Assembly (NCBI RefSeq): GCF_017745095.1
Contig: NZ_JAGHZZ010000002.1
Span: forward strand, 489,713-553,712
Direction: 5' to 3'
Source of the DNA: Sporocytophaga sp.
GTDB taxonomy: Bacteria > Bacteroidota > Bacteroidia > Cytophagales > Cytophagaceae
Length of the DNA stretch: 64,000 nucleotides
A model generated the notes under the pieces. It saw only the letters and a list, made by a program, of their open reading frames with translations, searched no databases and was not told the DNA's origin. Positions 1-8,835 of the stretch are shown here, piece after piece (position 1 is the stretch's first letter; every line of letters begins with the position of its first letter). A program made the translations under genes and the position numbers.

Positions 1-701
1 ACAATAACATTGTTTCTAAGAAAATTTCTATTGAAGCTGCTACAAGAGATCTATTTGTGAAGAGTGCTTCTGTAAGTTCAAAGGTTACTGTAGAACAAAC
101 AGTATATATCAAAGCTACAATAAGCAATTCAGGAAATTCAGATCTAGGATACTTCAATCTTGGATATTACCTGTCTAGTGATGAAAACCTTTCTTCTGAA
201 GATATATTTATCGGAACAGCGAGCATTCCTGGTATGCTTTCAAAATCTTCTATACCTGTTTCAGGAGAGTTTAAAGTGCCATATTATATCTCTGAGGGAA
301 GTTATAAATTATTATTTGTAGCGGATAATTACAATTATGTACGTGAAACAAATGAAGATAATAACATCTTGGCTAAAGCTCTGCTAGTGACTAATCCTTA
401 TGGAGATCAGAATAATCAAGATACTATAACTGAACCGGCATTTGCTGCTCCAGTAATTGCAATTTCAGTAGTACCAAACCCGGTTGGCGATTTCATCAAC
501 GTAACGGTACAAACTTCTGAGGCTTCAACTCTTGCTACATATGAGCTATATGACAGCTTCGGTAATAAATTTAAAGGTGGAAGCCAGAATATTACAAATG
601 GTAAATTCTCAATTCCAGCAAGTGATGTTAAACTAGGTGTTTATCTGCTAAAAGTAGCATATGAAGGCAAAGTTGAAACAATCAGAATTATTAAAGAATA
701 G
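1..701 (+). CDS. Secreted protein with CARDB repeat and T9SS sorting tail (5' partial)
   Basis: The reading frame is open from the left edge (frame starts at base 3), so the gene begins outside the window; the GTG at 57 is internal. The first residues (NNI) look like the end of a previous CARDB repeat. One complete CARDB domain follows (about codons 15-115, ending in NEDNNI), an Ig-like adhesion or spacer fold common in Bacteroidota surface proteins. The last 80 residues are a type A Por secretion tail: a VVPNPVGDFINV start, a YELYDSFGNK strand and a final GVYLLKVAYEGK...IRIIKE. This predicts export by the type IX system across the outer membrane. The catalytic or binding part, if any, lies upstream of the window. 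A strong terminator follows. Confidence 0.85.
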   Translation, partial: NNIVSKKISIEAATRDLFVKSASVSSKVTVEQTVYIKATISNSGNSDLGYFNLGYYLSSDENLSSEDIFIGTASIPGMLSKSSIPVSGEFKVPYYISEGSYKLLFVADNYNYVRETNEDNNILAKALLVTNPYGDQNNQDTITEPAFAAPVIAISVVPNPVGDFINVTVQTSEASTLATYELYDSFGNKFKGGSQNITNGKFSIPASDVKLGVYLLKVAYEGKVETIRIIKE

Positions 702-726
702 AGGTTAATAGTTAAATAGTTTTGGA

Positions 727-759
727 AGAGGTCGTCTATTCGGACGACCTCTTTTTTTT
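727..759 (+). terminator. Rho-independent terminator
   Basis: Ten-base arms AGAGGTCGTC / GACGACCTCT enclose the loop TATTCG and are followed by a run of T. It ends transcription of the T9SS-tailed gene that stops at 701. Confidence 0.9.
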
Positions 760-1053
760 ATGAGGAAGAAAGTCAAAGAGAGAAAATGATTAATAAAATT
801 ACTATATGGAAAAGAAATAATCTGAATAGTTGACACTGACCTTTTTATATATTCTAAGCAAGCTAAATGGAATGATTTAATTTTCTATTGGCAACTATCA
901 GAAGTTTTTATATGTAAAAGAAAAACTTGGTCCGAAGATTGAGGATTTCTATTGTTTCAAAGTACTTATTTCATTTTCGTGAAACCTGAAGGAAGGCTTT
1001 TGAGTAAAAAACTCTTATGCCCATTCCCAGGTTAGTTTAATAAACATAATTAT

Positions 1054-1533
1054 ATGAATACCCAGGATCTACAAAATGAAAACAATAGCTCTTTCTGCCA
1101 AGAAGTTAAATTAGCTTTTGAGCAGCTGATGACTCAGTTTTCTATGAATGTAAATAAAGAATTAAAAGATGAGATTTATCTTGAATCACGCTGGGCAGGC
1201 ATATTTTTAGGCAAGGACAATAACGAATTAACCATATCTATTTATAGCCCTAAAGGGAAAAACAGATGGTATCCAAAATTTTACCTTTCAGCATTCTTTG
1301 GGCTTAATGGAAAGACAAAAATTGATCAGTCTGAAGGTGACTCTAATCTAAAAGAATTGTGCAGTCATGCTGATGAAATCAAAGAAAGTTTTGCATCCAT
1401 TCTCAGAGGTGATTTTTCCTGGGATTTAGATTTTGAAAAATGGCTAGCATTTTTAAAACAATGCCAGAAAGACCAGGATTGCGACTTACCCTCTTTTCTA
1501 CAACTTGTTCATGAAGGCCATATAGAGCAATAA
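1054..1533 (+). CDS. Hypothetical protein, 159 aa
   Basis: I do not recognise the family. The product is soluble and acidic, with no signal peptide or membrane segment. It contains a compact aromatic-rich centre (RWAGIFLGKDNNELTISIY, then FYLSAFFGLNG) and a helical C-terminal half with WDLDFEKWLAFL. The ATG at 1054 is the only plausible start. The 294 bases between the preceding terminator and this gene show no other feature. The next gene downstream starts 106 bases later on the same strand and encodes a lipoprotein, so co-transcription is possible but not shown. Confidence 0.6.
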   Translation: MNTQDLQNENNSSFCQEVKLAFEQLMTQFSMNVNKELKDEIYLESRWAGIFLGKDNNELTISIYSPKGKNRWYPKFYLSAFFGLNGKTKIDQSEGDSNLKELCSHADEIKESFASILRGDFSWDLDFEKWLAFLKQCQKDQDCDLPSFLQLVHEGHIEQ

Positions 1534-1639
1534 GACCAATCCGGACTGAATTTTCCCAACCACATTAAACATTCTCCTCTATTTTCAATTTATTCCTTGT
1601 ATCAGGATTGTATTGCTATTTTTTAAAATAAGCTAATAT

Positions 1640-2611
1640 ATGTTCAACAAGGGGTACTTTCAACTTTTGCTTTACTTTCTTTCCTTAATTTCAACAAGTT
1701 GTGTTGGAACCAAAAGCAAAAAAGTAGCCCGTCATTTTGATTCCAAATATTGCTCACCCGCTATTAGTTATCATTATGATTCCACACTTTACCCAAAACC
1801 TACACAGGAAGTCTTAAGTGGAAAGAATACGGGAGCTTTTAGTGCTCACACCCTATTGGTTGCGAATGCAGCAGGAGTATACCAAGAACTGTTAAAGCTA
1901 GACAGTATCAAAAGAGCTTACGATAAAAGCCCTACTGATTCCACCAGAATTAAATATATCGCTTCTAAGAATAAAGTACTTACACAGGTAATGCTCATTT
2001 CCACTGAAATTGAAAGCATTGCTGCAGAACTGGATTGCGAAGGTGAAAGGGCCGAAATACTAGCAGACTATCTTACAGAACGAGAAAACAGGAGAAATAG
2101 CATATTAACAGTACTTTCAATAACCTCGGGCGCTTTAATAACCATTGCAGGAACTCTTGCCAGTGAAAAGCTAAATGATACCCAACAAGATGCAATTACT
2201 ATAAGCGGCGGAGTAATCAGCGCTTCCTTTGGATTAAGTATTTTACTTTTTAAAACCAAGGTTAAATATTATCATAAAAGAAATTTGCTTGGCGAAATTT
2301 GGAATGATCCGGAAAACTCTAAGATTTTCCCTCCATCAATCTGGTATCTGCTCAATGAACCCTTTTTCAGCAATGCTCATGAATTTTCAATTGTACATAA
2401 TATCAAGCACAGATGGAAGGAGCTAAAGCTGGAGGCTGAAGGTTCTGAAGTATCTGACAATGAAAAACAATTGCTTTTTGGAGAGGGAGGAATTTATACC
2501 AAAGGGATGCTTCGTACAAGGTCAAGTATGCTTAATGAAGTACAAGCATCTACCAGGCTAATGAACCAAGACCTTCAGGCTTTTATATTGGAGATAACTA
2601 GTCGATATTAA
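1640..2611 (+). CDS. Putative membrane-anchored lipoprotein, 323 aa
   Basis: The N-terminus is a lipoprotein signal: hydrophobic residues 7-19, then STSC with the lipidated Cys at about 21. A central helical region with charged residues is followed by two hydrophobic segments at about residues 155-175 and 183-202, separated by a short polar stretch. This looks like a helical hairpin in the membrane, with coiled-coil-like flanks. I do not recognise the family. Export and lipidation are clear from sequence; function is unknown. Ordinary codon use. Confidence 0.65.
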   Translation: MFNKGYFQLLLYFLSLISTSCVGTKSKKVARHFDSKYCSPAISYHYDSTLYPKPTQEVLSGKNTGAFSAHTLLVANAAGVYQELLKLDSIKRAYDKSPTDSTRIKYIASKNKVLTQVMLISTEIESIAAELDCEGERAEILADYLTERENRRNSILTVLSITSGALITIAGTLASEKLNDTQQDAITISGGVISASFGLSILLFKTKVKYYHKRNLLGEIWNDPENSKIFPPSIWYLLNEPFFSNAHEFSIVHNIKHRWKELKLEAEGSEVSDNEKQLLFGEGGIYTKGMLRTRSSMLNEVQASTRLMNQDLQAFILEITSRY

Positions 2612-2747
2612 TTTCGGCCAAAACTCACATTTGTCGGATTTAGTTATTCCCTAAGAAATAATTTCTTTCAAAGCCTTTCCCTTAGCTGGATTCAGCGGCT
2701 TAACTTTTACAATTTCAAAAGGTTTTTTACTTCATAATGGTGACAAA

Positions 2748-4634
2748 ATGAAGTATCTGTTAACATCTTTGATTCCAATTTTATTTATTGCGATTACATT
2801 AAATTTATCAGCACAAATAAAAGTATACACTAAGCATGTCTCCGGAAATACCGGTAATTTAGCTGATTCAGCTAATCGTCTACCCAAAATTACACTTCAG
2901 CCAACAGGACTAAGGACAGCGAAGACCTCCAATGTGATGTTTTCAGTTGACATTGAAGACAAGCCCCCCTACTCTTTCCAATGGAAGAAAAACGGAATCA
3001 ACATAAAAGGCGCTACATCCCGAAATTTACTTCTTTCTATCGTTCAGCTGAAAGATACAGGTTTCTATCATGTCGAGATCAGCAATGATTTCGGCACTAC
3101 AAACAGCGATTCGGTTAAACTAGAGGTCGCGGATAATTTCCCTCCCAATGCGATGCTTATTAATCCGACTTTTGGAAATACTTTTAGAATTGGAGACACC
3201 ATAAGGTTTCTCGGAGGAGGAAATGATTTTGAAAATGGTATTCTTAACAAATCCTCGTTTCTATGGAAACTTGAATTCCATCACAAAGGAAAATCAAAGG
3301 ATCTATCTTCTGAAACAATCATAACAACAGAAGGCATAAGAGAAGGTTACTTCATTGTCCCCAACCAACAAATACCTGATGATAAAGCTTATTACAGACT
3401 TTCACTAACAGTGAGAGATCAGGACGGTTTTGCAGATACAAAATATGTTGATATACATCCCCAAAAGGTACAGATTAAATTACTAACCAATCCTCCAGGA
3501 TTAAAAATTTCTCTGGACGGCTCTATTGTAGACGCCCCATATAGCTTCACAGATATTGCAGGTATGTCCCGAAATATCAGTAGCGTTTTGGATCAAACAA
3601 TGGATGGTATACGATACAGGTTTGATCACTGGGAACCTGCAGGCTTATCTGAACAGGCGAAAATTTCACCTCATGAGAATACGACTTATACAGCTGTCTA
3701 CACACCGGTTCCGGAAGTAAATAAAATCCTGGCAAACAATTTTACATTTGAATCAAAGGATCTGAGTAACAATTCAGACGATCAGTACCTTGAAGAGATT
3801 TCGATGGTTACGTCACTTAAGGATACACATAATGTATATTCGAACAAAGGCTATATCCTGCGGGAATTCTGGACTAGCGTAAGAGGAACAACAGTAGATA
3901 AAATTCCTTGCCAGTTGCCTCCTAATGGAAAAGTACTTATTACCCAATTTGAGGGACCGGAAAATTTGATGGACAATTATGGTACCAGGATAAGCGGATA
4001 TATCTATCCTCCTACCTCAGGAATTTACTATTTCTGGATTGCTTCAGATGAGCAAGGAGAATTATGGCTTAGCAAAGATGACAGTATTGAACACAAGGCA
4101 AAAATAGCTTATGTGCCTACGTCCTCTTTCTTTCAGGAATGGTCAAAATTCTCCGAACAAAAATCTGAAGGGATATTTATGGAGGCTGGCAAAAAGTATT
4201 ATATAGAAGCCCTTCATAAAGAAAGCCTGAAGATAGATCATATTTCTGTAGGTTGGAGGCTTCCGGATGGAACGCTGGAACGGCCGATTCCAGGTAATAG
4301 ACTTTCTCCCTATATTACTCCTTATGAAGAAACGGAAAATGTAGAATTAATACAGGCTTCAGGAGCAGATACTATTGCAAAAATTCTTGCATATATGAAC
4401 CCTACAGACAAAGGCATAATCACTCTTAGCTTACTTGGATATGTGGATGATCCACGTGTTCATATTTCAGTATTTGATTCAAAAGGAAAAAAACAGTATA
4501 ATGAAAAAACCACCTGCGATATAACATCTGCCAGAACGGTCTTACCTATTAAAGAACGATTTAAACCAGGTGTGTACGTCATTCAGGTAGCGGTTGGCAA
4601 CAAGATGTTTTTTGAAAGGATATTGATAAGGTAA
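2748..4634 (+). CDS. Secreted Ig / PA14-like multidomain protein with T9SS tail
   Basis: It starts with a clear signal peptide (residues 1-22, ending LNLSAQ). An Ig-like domain follows at about 45-125, with the signature YSFQWKKNG and DTGFYHVEISN. Next comes a PKD-like segment (FPPNAMLINPTFGNTF...) of the kind found next to sugar-dehydrogenase modules in Bacteroidota, then a short repeat-like module (residues ~240-330). At about 365-520 there is a PA14-like domain (REFW at its start, GYIYPPTSGIYYFWIASDE, then KKYYIEALHKE). PA14 domains usually bind carbohydrate. The last ~85 residues are a degenerate T9SS sorting tail (GVYVIQVAVGNK). It is probably a surface or secreted sugar-binding protein; no catalytic domain is visible. 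Confidence 0.8.
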   Translation: MKYLLTSLIPILFIAITLNLSAQIKVYTKHVSGNTGNLADSANRLPKITLQPTGLRTAKTSNVMFSVDIEDKPPYSFQWKKNGINIKGATSRNLLLSIVQLKDTGFYHVEISNDFGTTNSDSVKLEVADNFPPNAMLINPTFGNTFRIGDTIRFLGGGNDFENGILNKSSFLWKLEFHHKGKSKDLSSETIITTEGIREGYFIVPNQQIPDDKAYYRLSLTVRDQDGFADTKYVDIHPQKVQIKLLTNPPGLKISLDGSIVDAPYSFTDIAGMSRNISSVLDQTMDGIRYRFDHWEPAGLSEQAKISPHENTTYTAVYTPVPEVNKILANNFTFESKDLSNNSDDQYLEEISMVTSLKDTHNVYSNKGYILREFWTSVRGTTVDKIPCQLPPNGKVLITQFEGPENLMDNYGTRISGYIYPPTSGIYYFWIASDEQGELWLSKDDSIEHKAKIAYVPTSSFFQEWSKFSEQKSEGIFMEAGKKYYIEALHKESLKIDHISVGWRLPDGTLERPIPGNRLSPYITPYEETENVELIQASGADTIAKILAYMNPTDKGIITLSLLGYVDDPRVHISVFDSKGKKQYNEKTTCDITSARTVLPIKERFKPGVYVIQVAVGNKMFFERILIR

Positions 4635-4687
4635 AATAACTCAAGCTCCCTTCAATGGATCGTTTGGAAAGACTGAATTCTTCTTAT

Positions 4688-4993
4688 TCAGACTTTCTTG
4701 CTTAGCTTATTCAGAAAACCAATCAATTCAGCTAATGCTTCATCTTCGACAGGGTCCGAAACTCTAATTGTATTTTTATTATCACCATCAGTAATGGTGA
4801 TTGTATACGTTTTTCTATCTGCACCTCTTTGAGGCACTTCATTATAAGAAATGCTAAAGAACCTGCACTTCTGTACAAGTTCCTTAACTTTCATTGAATC
4901 CTCATTATTTAATGAGTCTGTGTTAATCAGTTTGGATCTGTTCAATCCCGGGAAATAAGCAATCCCCCCATCTGATTTAAATTCAATGAGCAT
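4688..4993 (-). CDS. Emfourin-type inhibitor of M4 metalloprotease
   Basis: A 101-residue protein starting MLIEFKSDGGIAYFP at the ATG at 4993. The longer reading frame to 5068 lacks an ATG start and lies inside the protease gene. The pattern (N-terminal strand followed by SGG or DGG, a LVQKCRFF helix, then PQRGADRKTYTITITDG and a C-terminal EALAELIGFL helix) matches emfourin, the small inhibitor encoded next to protealysin-like proteases. The start overlaps the end of the protease gene by 11 bases, so the two are almost certainly co-translated. The expected role is to bind and hold the cytoplasmic protease inactive. Family assignment rests on recognised motif pattern and on context. Confidence 0.8.
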   Translation of the reverse strand: MLIEFKSDGGIAYFPGLNRSKLINTDSLNNEDSMKVKELVQKCRFFSISYNEVPQRGADRKTYTITITDGDNKNTIRVSDPVEDEALAELIGFLNKLSKKV

Positions 4994-6086
4994 ATTGCAA
5001 TGGTTCTTTAACTGATGTTTTAATGCCAACTTCATTCCAGGCATTTTGTACCGCCTGTTCTTCCACACTTCCTTGTCCGAATAACCTTACTGCGTTGTAG
5101 ACTGTAAGATTGGCAAAACGCTTAAATCCTGTGTTAGCTCTCAACCTTGCGTCTTTAAGTGTCTCATACCAGATTTTACCAGCTCTTTCCCAGGAAAAGC
5201 CTCCTATGCTTGTTGCTGCAAGATAAAATGCGCGGTTTGGTATACCTGAGTTGATATGGACCCCACCATTGTCTTCAAATGTATTCACGAAAGCATCCAT
5301 ATGCTTCGGCTGAGGATCTTTTCCCAAAACAGGATCATCGTAGGCAGACCCAGGATCACTCATAGATCTTAATGCCTTGCCGTTTATCTTGTCTGAAAGA
5401 AGCTCTGCACCAATGAGCCAGTCGGCTTTATCTGATGTTTGATTAAGTTTATATTGCTTAACCATTGACCCGAAAACATCTGACATAGATTCATTTAATG
5501 CTCCTGCCTGATTGAAATATACAAGCCCTGCCTCATCCTCTGTAACACCATGTGCGAGCTCGTGACCGATTACATCAAGAGATATGGTGAATCTCTTAAA
5601 CAAATCATCATCACCATCCCCGAATGTCATCTTCTGACCATCCCAGAATGCATTGTTGTATTCTTTCCCAAAGTGTACAATACCTTGCAACGGCATACCT
5701 TCATCATCTATAGAATGTCTTTCGAAGATATTCCAGAAGAAATCATAAGTAACACCAAGACCGTCGTATGCTTCATTAACAGCAGGATCATCAGTAGCAG
5801 GATCACCTTCAAACCTTACTATTTTTCCTTCTGTACTCTGCAGATTCTTGGCATCTATGATTGTTCTCTGTTTTTTACCCGGACTAATCATAGTTACAGG
5901 ACCTGTACCAGCTAAAGTAGCATTTGTAAAGTTCCTTAATGCTCTGAAGGTACTGTCATTAGCAAGGGTAGTGATCGCTTTCTGCCTTTGCTCCGGCGAG
6001 CCATTTTTTACAATGGATCGCAGAATATGCGGAGAAAGGATACAGTGAATCGAATGTCTGTGATTAGGATCATGATTATTACACAT
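4983..6086 (-). CDS. Protealysin-like M4 (thermolysin-family) metalloprotease
   Basis: Zinc endopeptidase of family M4. Residues are numbered from the ATG at 6086; a TTG two codons earlier is less likely. The HExxH motif is H175-E176-L-A-H179, and the third zinc ligand Glu is at 199 in ALNESMSDVFG. The catalytic His lies in GGVHINSGIPNRAF. There is no signal peptide. The N-terminal ~50 residues (MCNNHDPNHRH...) match the short propeptide of protealysin-type enzymes rather than the long propeptide of secreted thermolysins, so an intracellular enzyme, or one exported by another route, is expected. The inhibitor gene directly downstream overlaps it. An isolated single-protease/inhibitor operon. 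Confidence 0.9.
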   Translation of the reverse strand: MCNNHDPNHRHSIHCILSPHILRSIVKNGSPEQRQKAITTLANDSTFRALRNFTNATLAGTGPVTMISPGKKQRTIIDAKNLQSTEGKIVRFEGDPATDDPAVNEAYDGLGVTYDFFWNIFERHSIDDEGMPLQGIVHFGKEYNNAFWDGQKMTFGDGDDDLFKRFTISLDVIGHELAHGVTEDEAGLVYFNQAGALNESMSDVFGSMVKQYKLNQTSDKADWLIGAELLSDKINGKALRSMSDPGSAYDDPVLGKDPQPKHMDAFVNTFEDNGGVHINSGIPNRAFYLAATSIGGFSWERAGKIWYETLKDARLRANTGFKRFANLTVYNAVRLFGQGSVEEQAVQNAWNEVGIKTSVKEPLQYAH

Positions 6087-6270
6087 AGCCAATTAATTTG
6101 TTCCTAATTAATTAAGTCTCAAGGGCTAAAAAATGTTGTGATTGGGGTCTCCAAATCCCTTAAGGGACGGAGGGGTGGAACTATTTTTTCTAAAAATCAA
6201 TCCCGAAAATTAAATTTTATCTCAACACATATTTGACATTTAATATACTTTATAATCTTAAATCCTAAAT

Positions 6271-6326
6271 TTGAGTATTTTTACTTATTTATTACTTAAA
6301 TTTAAATTAAGTATTTTTACTTATTA
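6271..6326. promoter_or_regulatory. Candidate operator array upstream of modE-like gene
   Basis: A direct repeat of AGTATTTTTACTTATT occurs at 6274-6289 and 6310-6325. Each copy carries a palindrome of the AAGTA-N4-TACTT type. Between them TACTTAA and TTAAGTA form a 7-bp inverted repeat around ATTTAAA. The region therefore holds several TACTT half-sites just upstream of the regulator start at 6353. It could be bound by the ModE-like protein itself (autoregulation) or by a regulator of the divergent protease gene. The repeats are visible in the sequence; the binding protein is inferred. Confidence 0.45.
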
Positions 6327-6352
6327 TTTTTATTCATTATGTTTACAAAACT

Positions 6353-6703
6353 ATGACGATGGAGAAAAAAGACTATCTGGTGAGTGGCCGTATATGGGTT
6401 CAAAGCGGTGATGGAGCCTTTTTAGGTTCCGGAAGAGTAGAACTTTTAAAAAAAATTAAAGAGTACGGTTCAATTACCCAAGCGGCCAAATCTATGAATA
6501 TGGCTTATAGACATGCGTGGAGACTTATTGACTCAATGAATACAATGTCGGCTATCAAACTGGTTTCTACCAAAACCGGTGGTAAAAAAGGTGGAGGAGC
6601 ATTCCTTACAGAAGAAGGTGAAAAGGCTATTCACGAGTTTGACAATTTGGAAAGAGCATTTAATGAATTTCTTCAGGAACAGTCTTCTAAAATAGTATTT
6701 TGA
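6353..6703 (+). CDS. ModE-like winged-helix regulator (LysR-type HTH domain only)
   Basis: A 116-residue protein corresponding to the N-terminal DNA-binding domain of ModE. The signature KIKEYGSITQAAKSMNMAYRHAWRLID is a winged helix-turn-helix, followed by the wing TKTGGKKGGGAFLTEEG. There is no molybdate-binding (MOP) domain, as in many short ModE-like proteins. It probably controls the downstream modA gene, 45 bases away. Two Met codons (6353 and 6359) could start it. Candidate operator repeats lie directly upstream. Confidence 0.85.
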   Translation: MTMEKKDYLVSGRIWVQSGDGAFLGSGRVELLKKIKEYGSITQAAKSMNMAYRHAWRLIDSMNTMSAIKLVSTKTGGKKGGGAFLTEEGEKAIHEFDNLERAFNEFLQEQSSKIVF

Positions 6704-6748
6704 TTTTTTTTATTTATCATTATTCCCAAAAAGGAATAGCATAATAAA

Positions 6749-7510
6749 ATGGTATTAAAAAGGAGTTTTCATATACTAATGCTCTTGCTAGCACTGACCT
6801 GCAAAGGCATTGCACAGAAGACCGTTACTGTTGCTGTTGCTGCTAACGCCCAGTTTGCAATGAAAGAAATTGAAAAAAATTTCGAAAAGGAAACAGGCAT
6901 TAATCTGGAGTTGATTATAAACTCGTCTGGGAAAATAACAGCACAGGTGAAAGAAGGTGCTCCCTTTGACATCTTTCTTTCAGCTGATATGCAATTTCCG
7001 GAAGCATTATTTAAAGAAGGTTTTACTATAACCAATCCAGAAATATATGCCTATGGCAGCCTGGTTTTATGGTCAATGAGTAAGCTTGAAAAAGGTAATA
7101 TAAAGGCCCTTCTTTTATCAGACAAATTTGATAAAGTGGCTATTGCCAATCCCAAATTAGCTCCCTATGGGGAGGCAGCTATTGAAGTATTGAACTATTA
7201 TAAAATATATAAAACTATTGAACCCAGGATTGTTAATGGAGAAAGCATTTCTCAGGTAAATCAATATGTGATATCCGGGGCTGCAGCCATTGGTTTTACT
7301 GCCAAATCAGTGGTATTAAGTCCTGAGATGACAAACAAAGGTACATGGATCGAACTTGATGCAACATCTTACAGTCCAATTGCACAAGGAGTAGTGCTTT
7401 TAAAGAAGAGTGCAGAACAGAACTTTAAAGAAGCAGAACAATTTTATAAATACCTCTTTTCCGAAAAGGCAAAAAGTGTTTTTAAAAAATATGGCTACAG
7501 TGTTAAATAA
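6749..7510 (+). CDS. modA: Molybdate ABC transporter substrate-binding protein ModA
   Basis: Periplasmic binding protein for molybdate or tungstate. A signal peptide covers residues 1-22 (ending KGIAQ). The mature N-terminus TVTVAVAANAQFAMKEI, the segment LIINSSGKITAQVKEGAPFDIFLSADMQFP and the C-terminal FKEAEQFYKYLFSEKA are typical of ModA. Length (253) is normal. It follows the ModE-like regulator and ends in a terminator, so the permease (ModB) and ATPase (ModC) genes are not adjacent and must lie elsewhere or be absent. Confidence 0.9.
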   Translation: MVLKRSFHILMLLLALTCKGIAQKTVTVAVAANAQFAMKEIEKNFEKETGINLELIINSSGKITAQVKEGAPFDIFLSADMQFPEALFKEGFTITNPEIYAYGSLVLWSMSKLEKGNIKALLLSDKFDKVAIANPKLAPYGEAAIEVLNYYKIYKTIEPRIVNGESISQVNQYVISGAAAIGFTAKSVVLSPEMTNKGTWIELDATSYSPIAQGVVLLKKSAEQNFKEAEQFYKYLFSEKAKSVFKKYGYSVK

Positions 7511-7542
7511 TAATATTTAAGAATTTATTTCAGGGATGGAAA

Positions 7543-7586
7543 CAATCCGGTTCAGAGCTTTATTCTGGCCGGATTGTATTTTTTTT
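7543..7586 (+). terminator. Rho-independent terminator after modA
   Basis: Perfect 8-bp arms CAATCCGG (7543-7550) and CCGGATTG (7569-7576), followed by a T run at 7579-7586. The stop codon of the convergent TPR gene (TAA at 7585-7587) lies at the end of the T run. Confidence 0.85.
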
Positions 7587-8835
7587 ATCTTCCTATTATC
7601 ATTGCATTGCCAACCCATTGGAATACCATAATACCGATCAAATATATATACCCTAGAGATTGAGCTATTTCCAGTCCGGATGCAAAACAGAATAAACCTG
7701 CAATTCCAATCAGAGCAAGTATTGACGTATAAACGACAAGAATCCTCTTATTATTCTTTTTAGGTGGAGTCAACATACTAGATAAAGGAATCATCATAGA
7801 TAAGCCAAAGATTCCTGTAAACAACAACAGATCATTCAGAAAAAAAGGATATGTTAATAAAGAAGCTAAGCCAATACATAACGAAACACCCACAAAGTTA
7901 GATGTTTGGATTTCTGTTTGTGTAAGTGCATACCTTCCATATACATTGAGACGCAGGAAGAGATTGGTAATTGGACGGATGATCCAGGTAGATATTGCAA
8001 AAAGAATATACAGGGTTATAAAGGGAAGAATAAATGGATTTAAAGCAGGAATCCTATCAGCAAGAAAGCCCAATATCTTGGATCCGAAAAAAAAGCCAAT
8101 GAGTATGCCCCACTGAGCACCACTTTTCATATTCCCTATCCAGAAAGCATATTTCAGGAATATCCTATATATCCAATATCTTGCTTTCAGACTTTCTACC
8201 AAACCATGCTTGGCATATTCAAGCTCAGGATCTATTTGAAGTGCTTTACCAAAATGAACCAAAGCCTTTTTGTGATCTCCCTTCTCTAGTAATCCCCAAC
8301 CAAGGTTGGAATGAGTGATGGGATTTTCAGGATCATAATGCAGCGCTTCATGAATGGTATCATAAGACTCTTCCTTTCTATCAAGTTTCAAGAGCGCAGT
8401 GGAACGGATATTCAGGCAAGTGAGATTATCTGGCTCCAGGGCGAGTCCTTTGTTTGCATAATGCAATGCAAGTTCCCAATTTTTTCTTTGCAGAAAAACA
8501 GAGGCCCTTAGCCCAAAAAAATCAGCTACCAGAGGGTCTATAGAAATAGCCTCTATAATATATTTTTCAGCCTGATCAAGCTTATCCTGATCGAGCAGGA
8601 CTTTAGAAAAAATATACAGAAGATAAGGATTTGCGGGAGCAAGACTTATAGCACTTTTTATAAAATCTTCAGCTTCATCATACTTACCTTCGTGCCATTT
8701 GCAGATACAAAGCAAGGAAAAAACTTCAGGATTATTGGGATCAGAAGACAGGCATTTTCTGAGTTCATCTTCAGCTTCTTTAAACCGCCTCTGATCTATC
8801 AGTAACCTAGCTCTCTCGCTGGAATTAAAGATCAT
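7585..8835 (-). CDS. TPR-repeat membrane protein, 416 aa
   Basis: About six tetratricopeptide repeats fill residues 1-205 (for example RRFKEAEDELRKCLSSDPNNPEVF and GDHKKALVHFGKALQIDPE). They are followed by four to five hydrophobic segments between ~235 and 416, an integral-membrane C-terminal half. The start overlaps the stop of the upstream AAA ATPase gene by ATGA (8832-8835), so the two are translationally coupled. The TPRs presumably face the cytoplasm and bind a partner, perhaps the AAA protein, which has its own TPRs. No enzymatic motif seen. Confidence 0.8.
   Translation of the reverse strand: MIFNSSERARLLIDQRRFKEAEDELRKCLSSDPNNPEVFSLLCICKWHEGKYDEAEDFIKSAISLAPANPYLLYIFSKVLLDQDKLDQAEKYIIEAISIDPLVADFFGLRASVFLQRKNWELALHYANKGLALEPDNLTCLNIRSTALLKLDRKEESYDTIHEALHYDPENPITHSNLGWGLLEKGDHKKALVHFGKALQIDPELEYAKHGLVESLKARYWIYRIFLKYAFWIGNMKSGAQWGILIGFFFGSKILGFLADRIPALNPFILPFITLYILFAISTWIIRPITNLFLRLNVYGRYALTQTEIQTSNFVGVSLCIGLASLLTYPFFLNDLLLFTGIFGLSMMIPLSSMLTPPKKNNKRILVVYTSILALIGIAGLFCFASGLEIAQSLGYIYLIGIMVFQWVGNAMIIGR

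Noticed and set aside
4994..5068. N-terminal extension of the emfourin frame (MWKNRRYK...)
   Set aside because: It has no ATG start and lies wholly within the protease gene; the family starts at MLIEF.
5550..6048. Two + strand open frames opposite the M4 protease
   Set aside because: Overlap a confident gene with zinc motif on the other strand; no family features.
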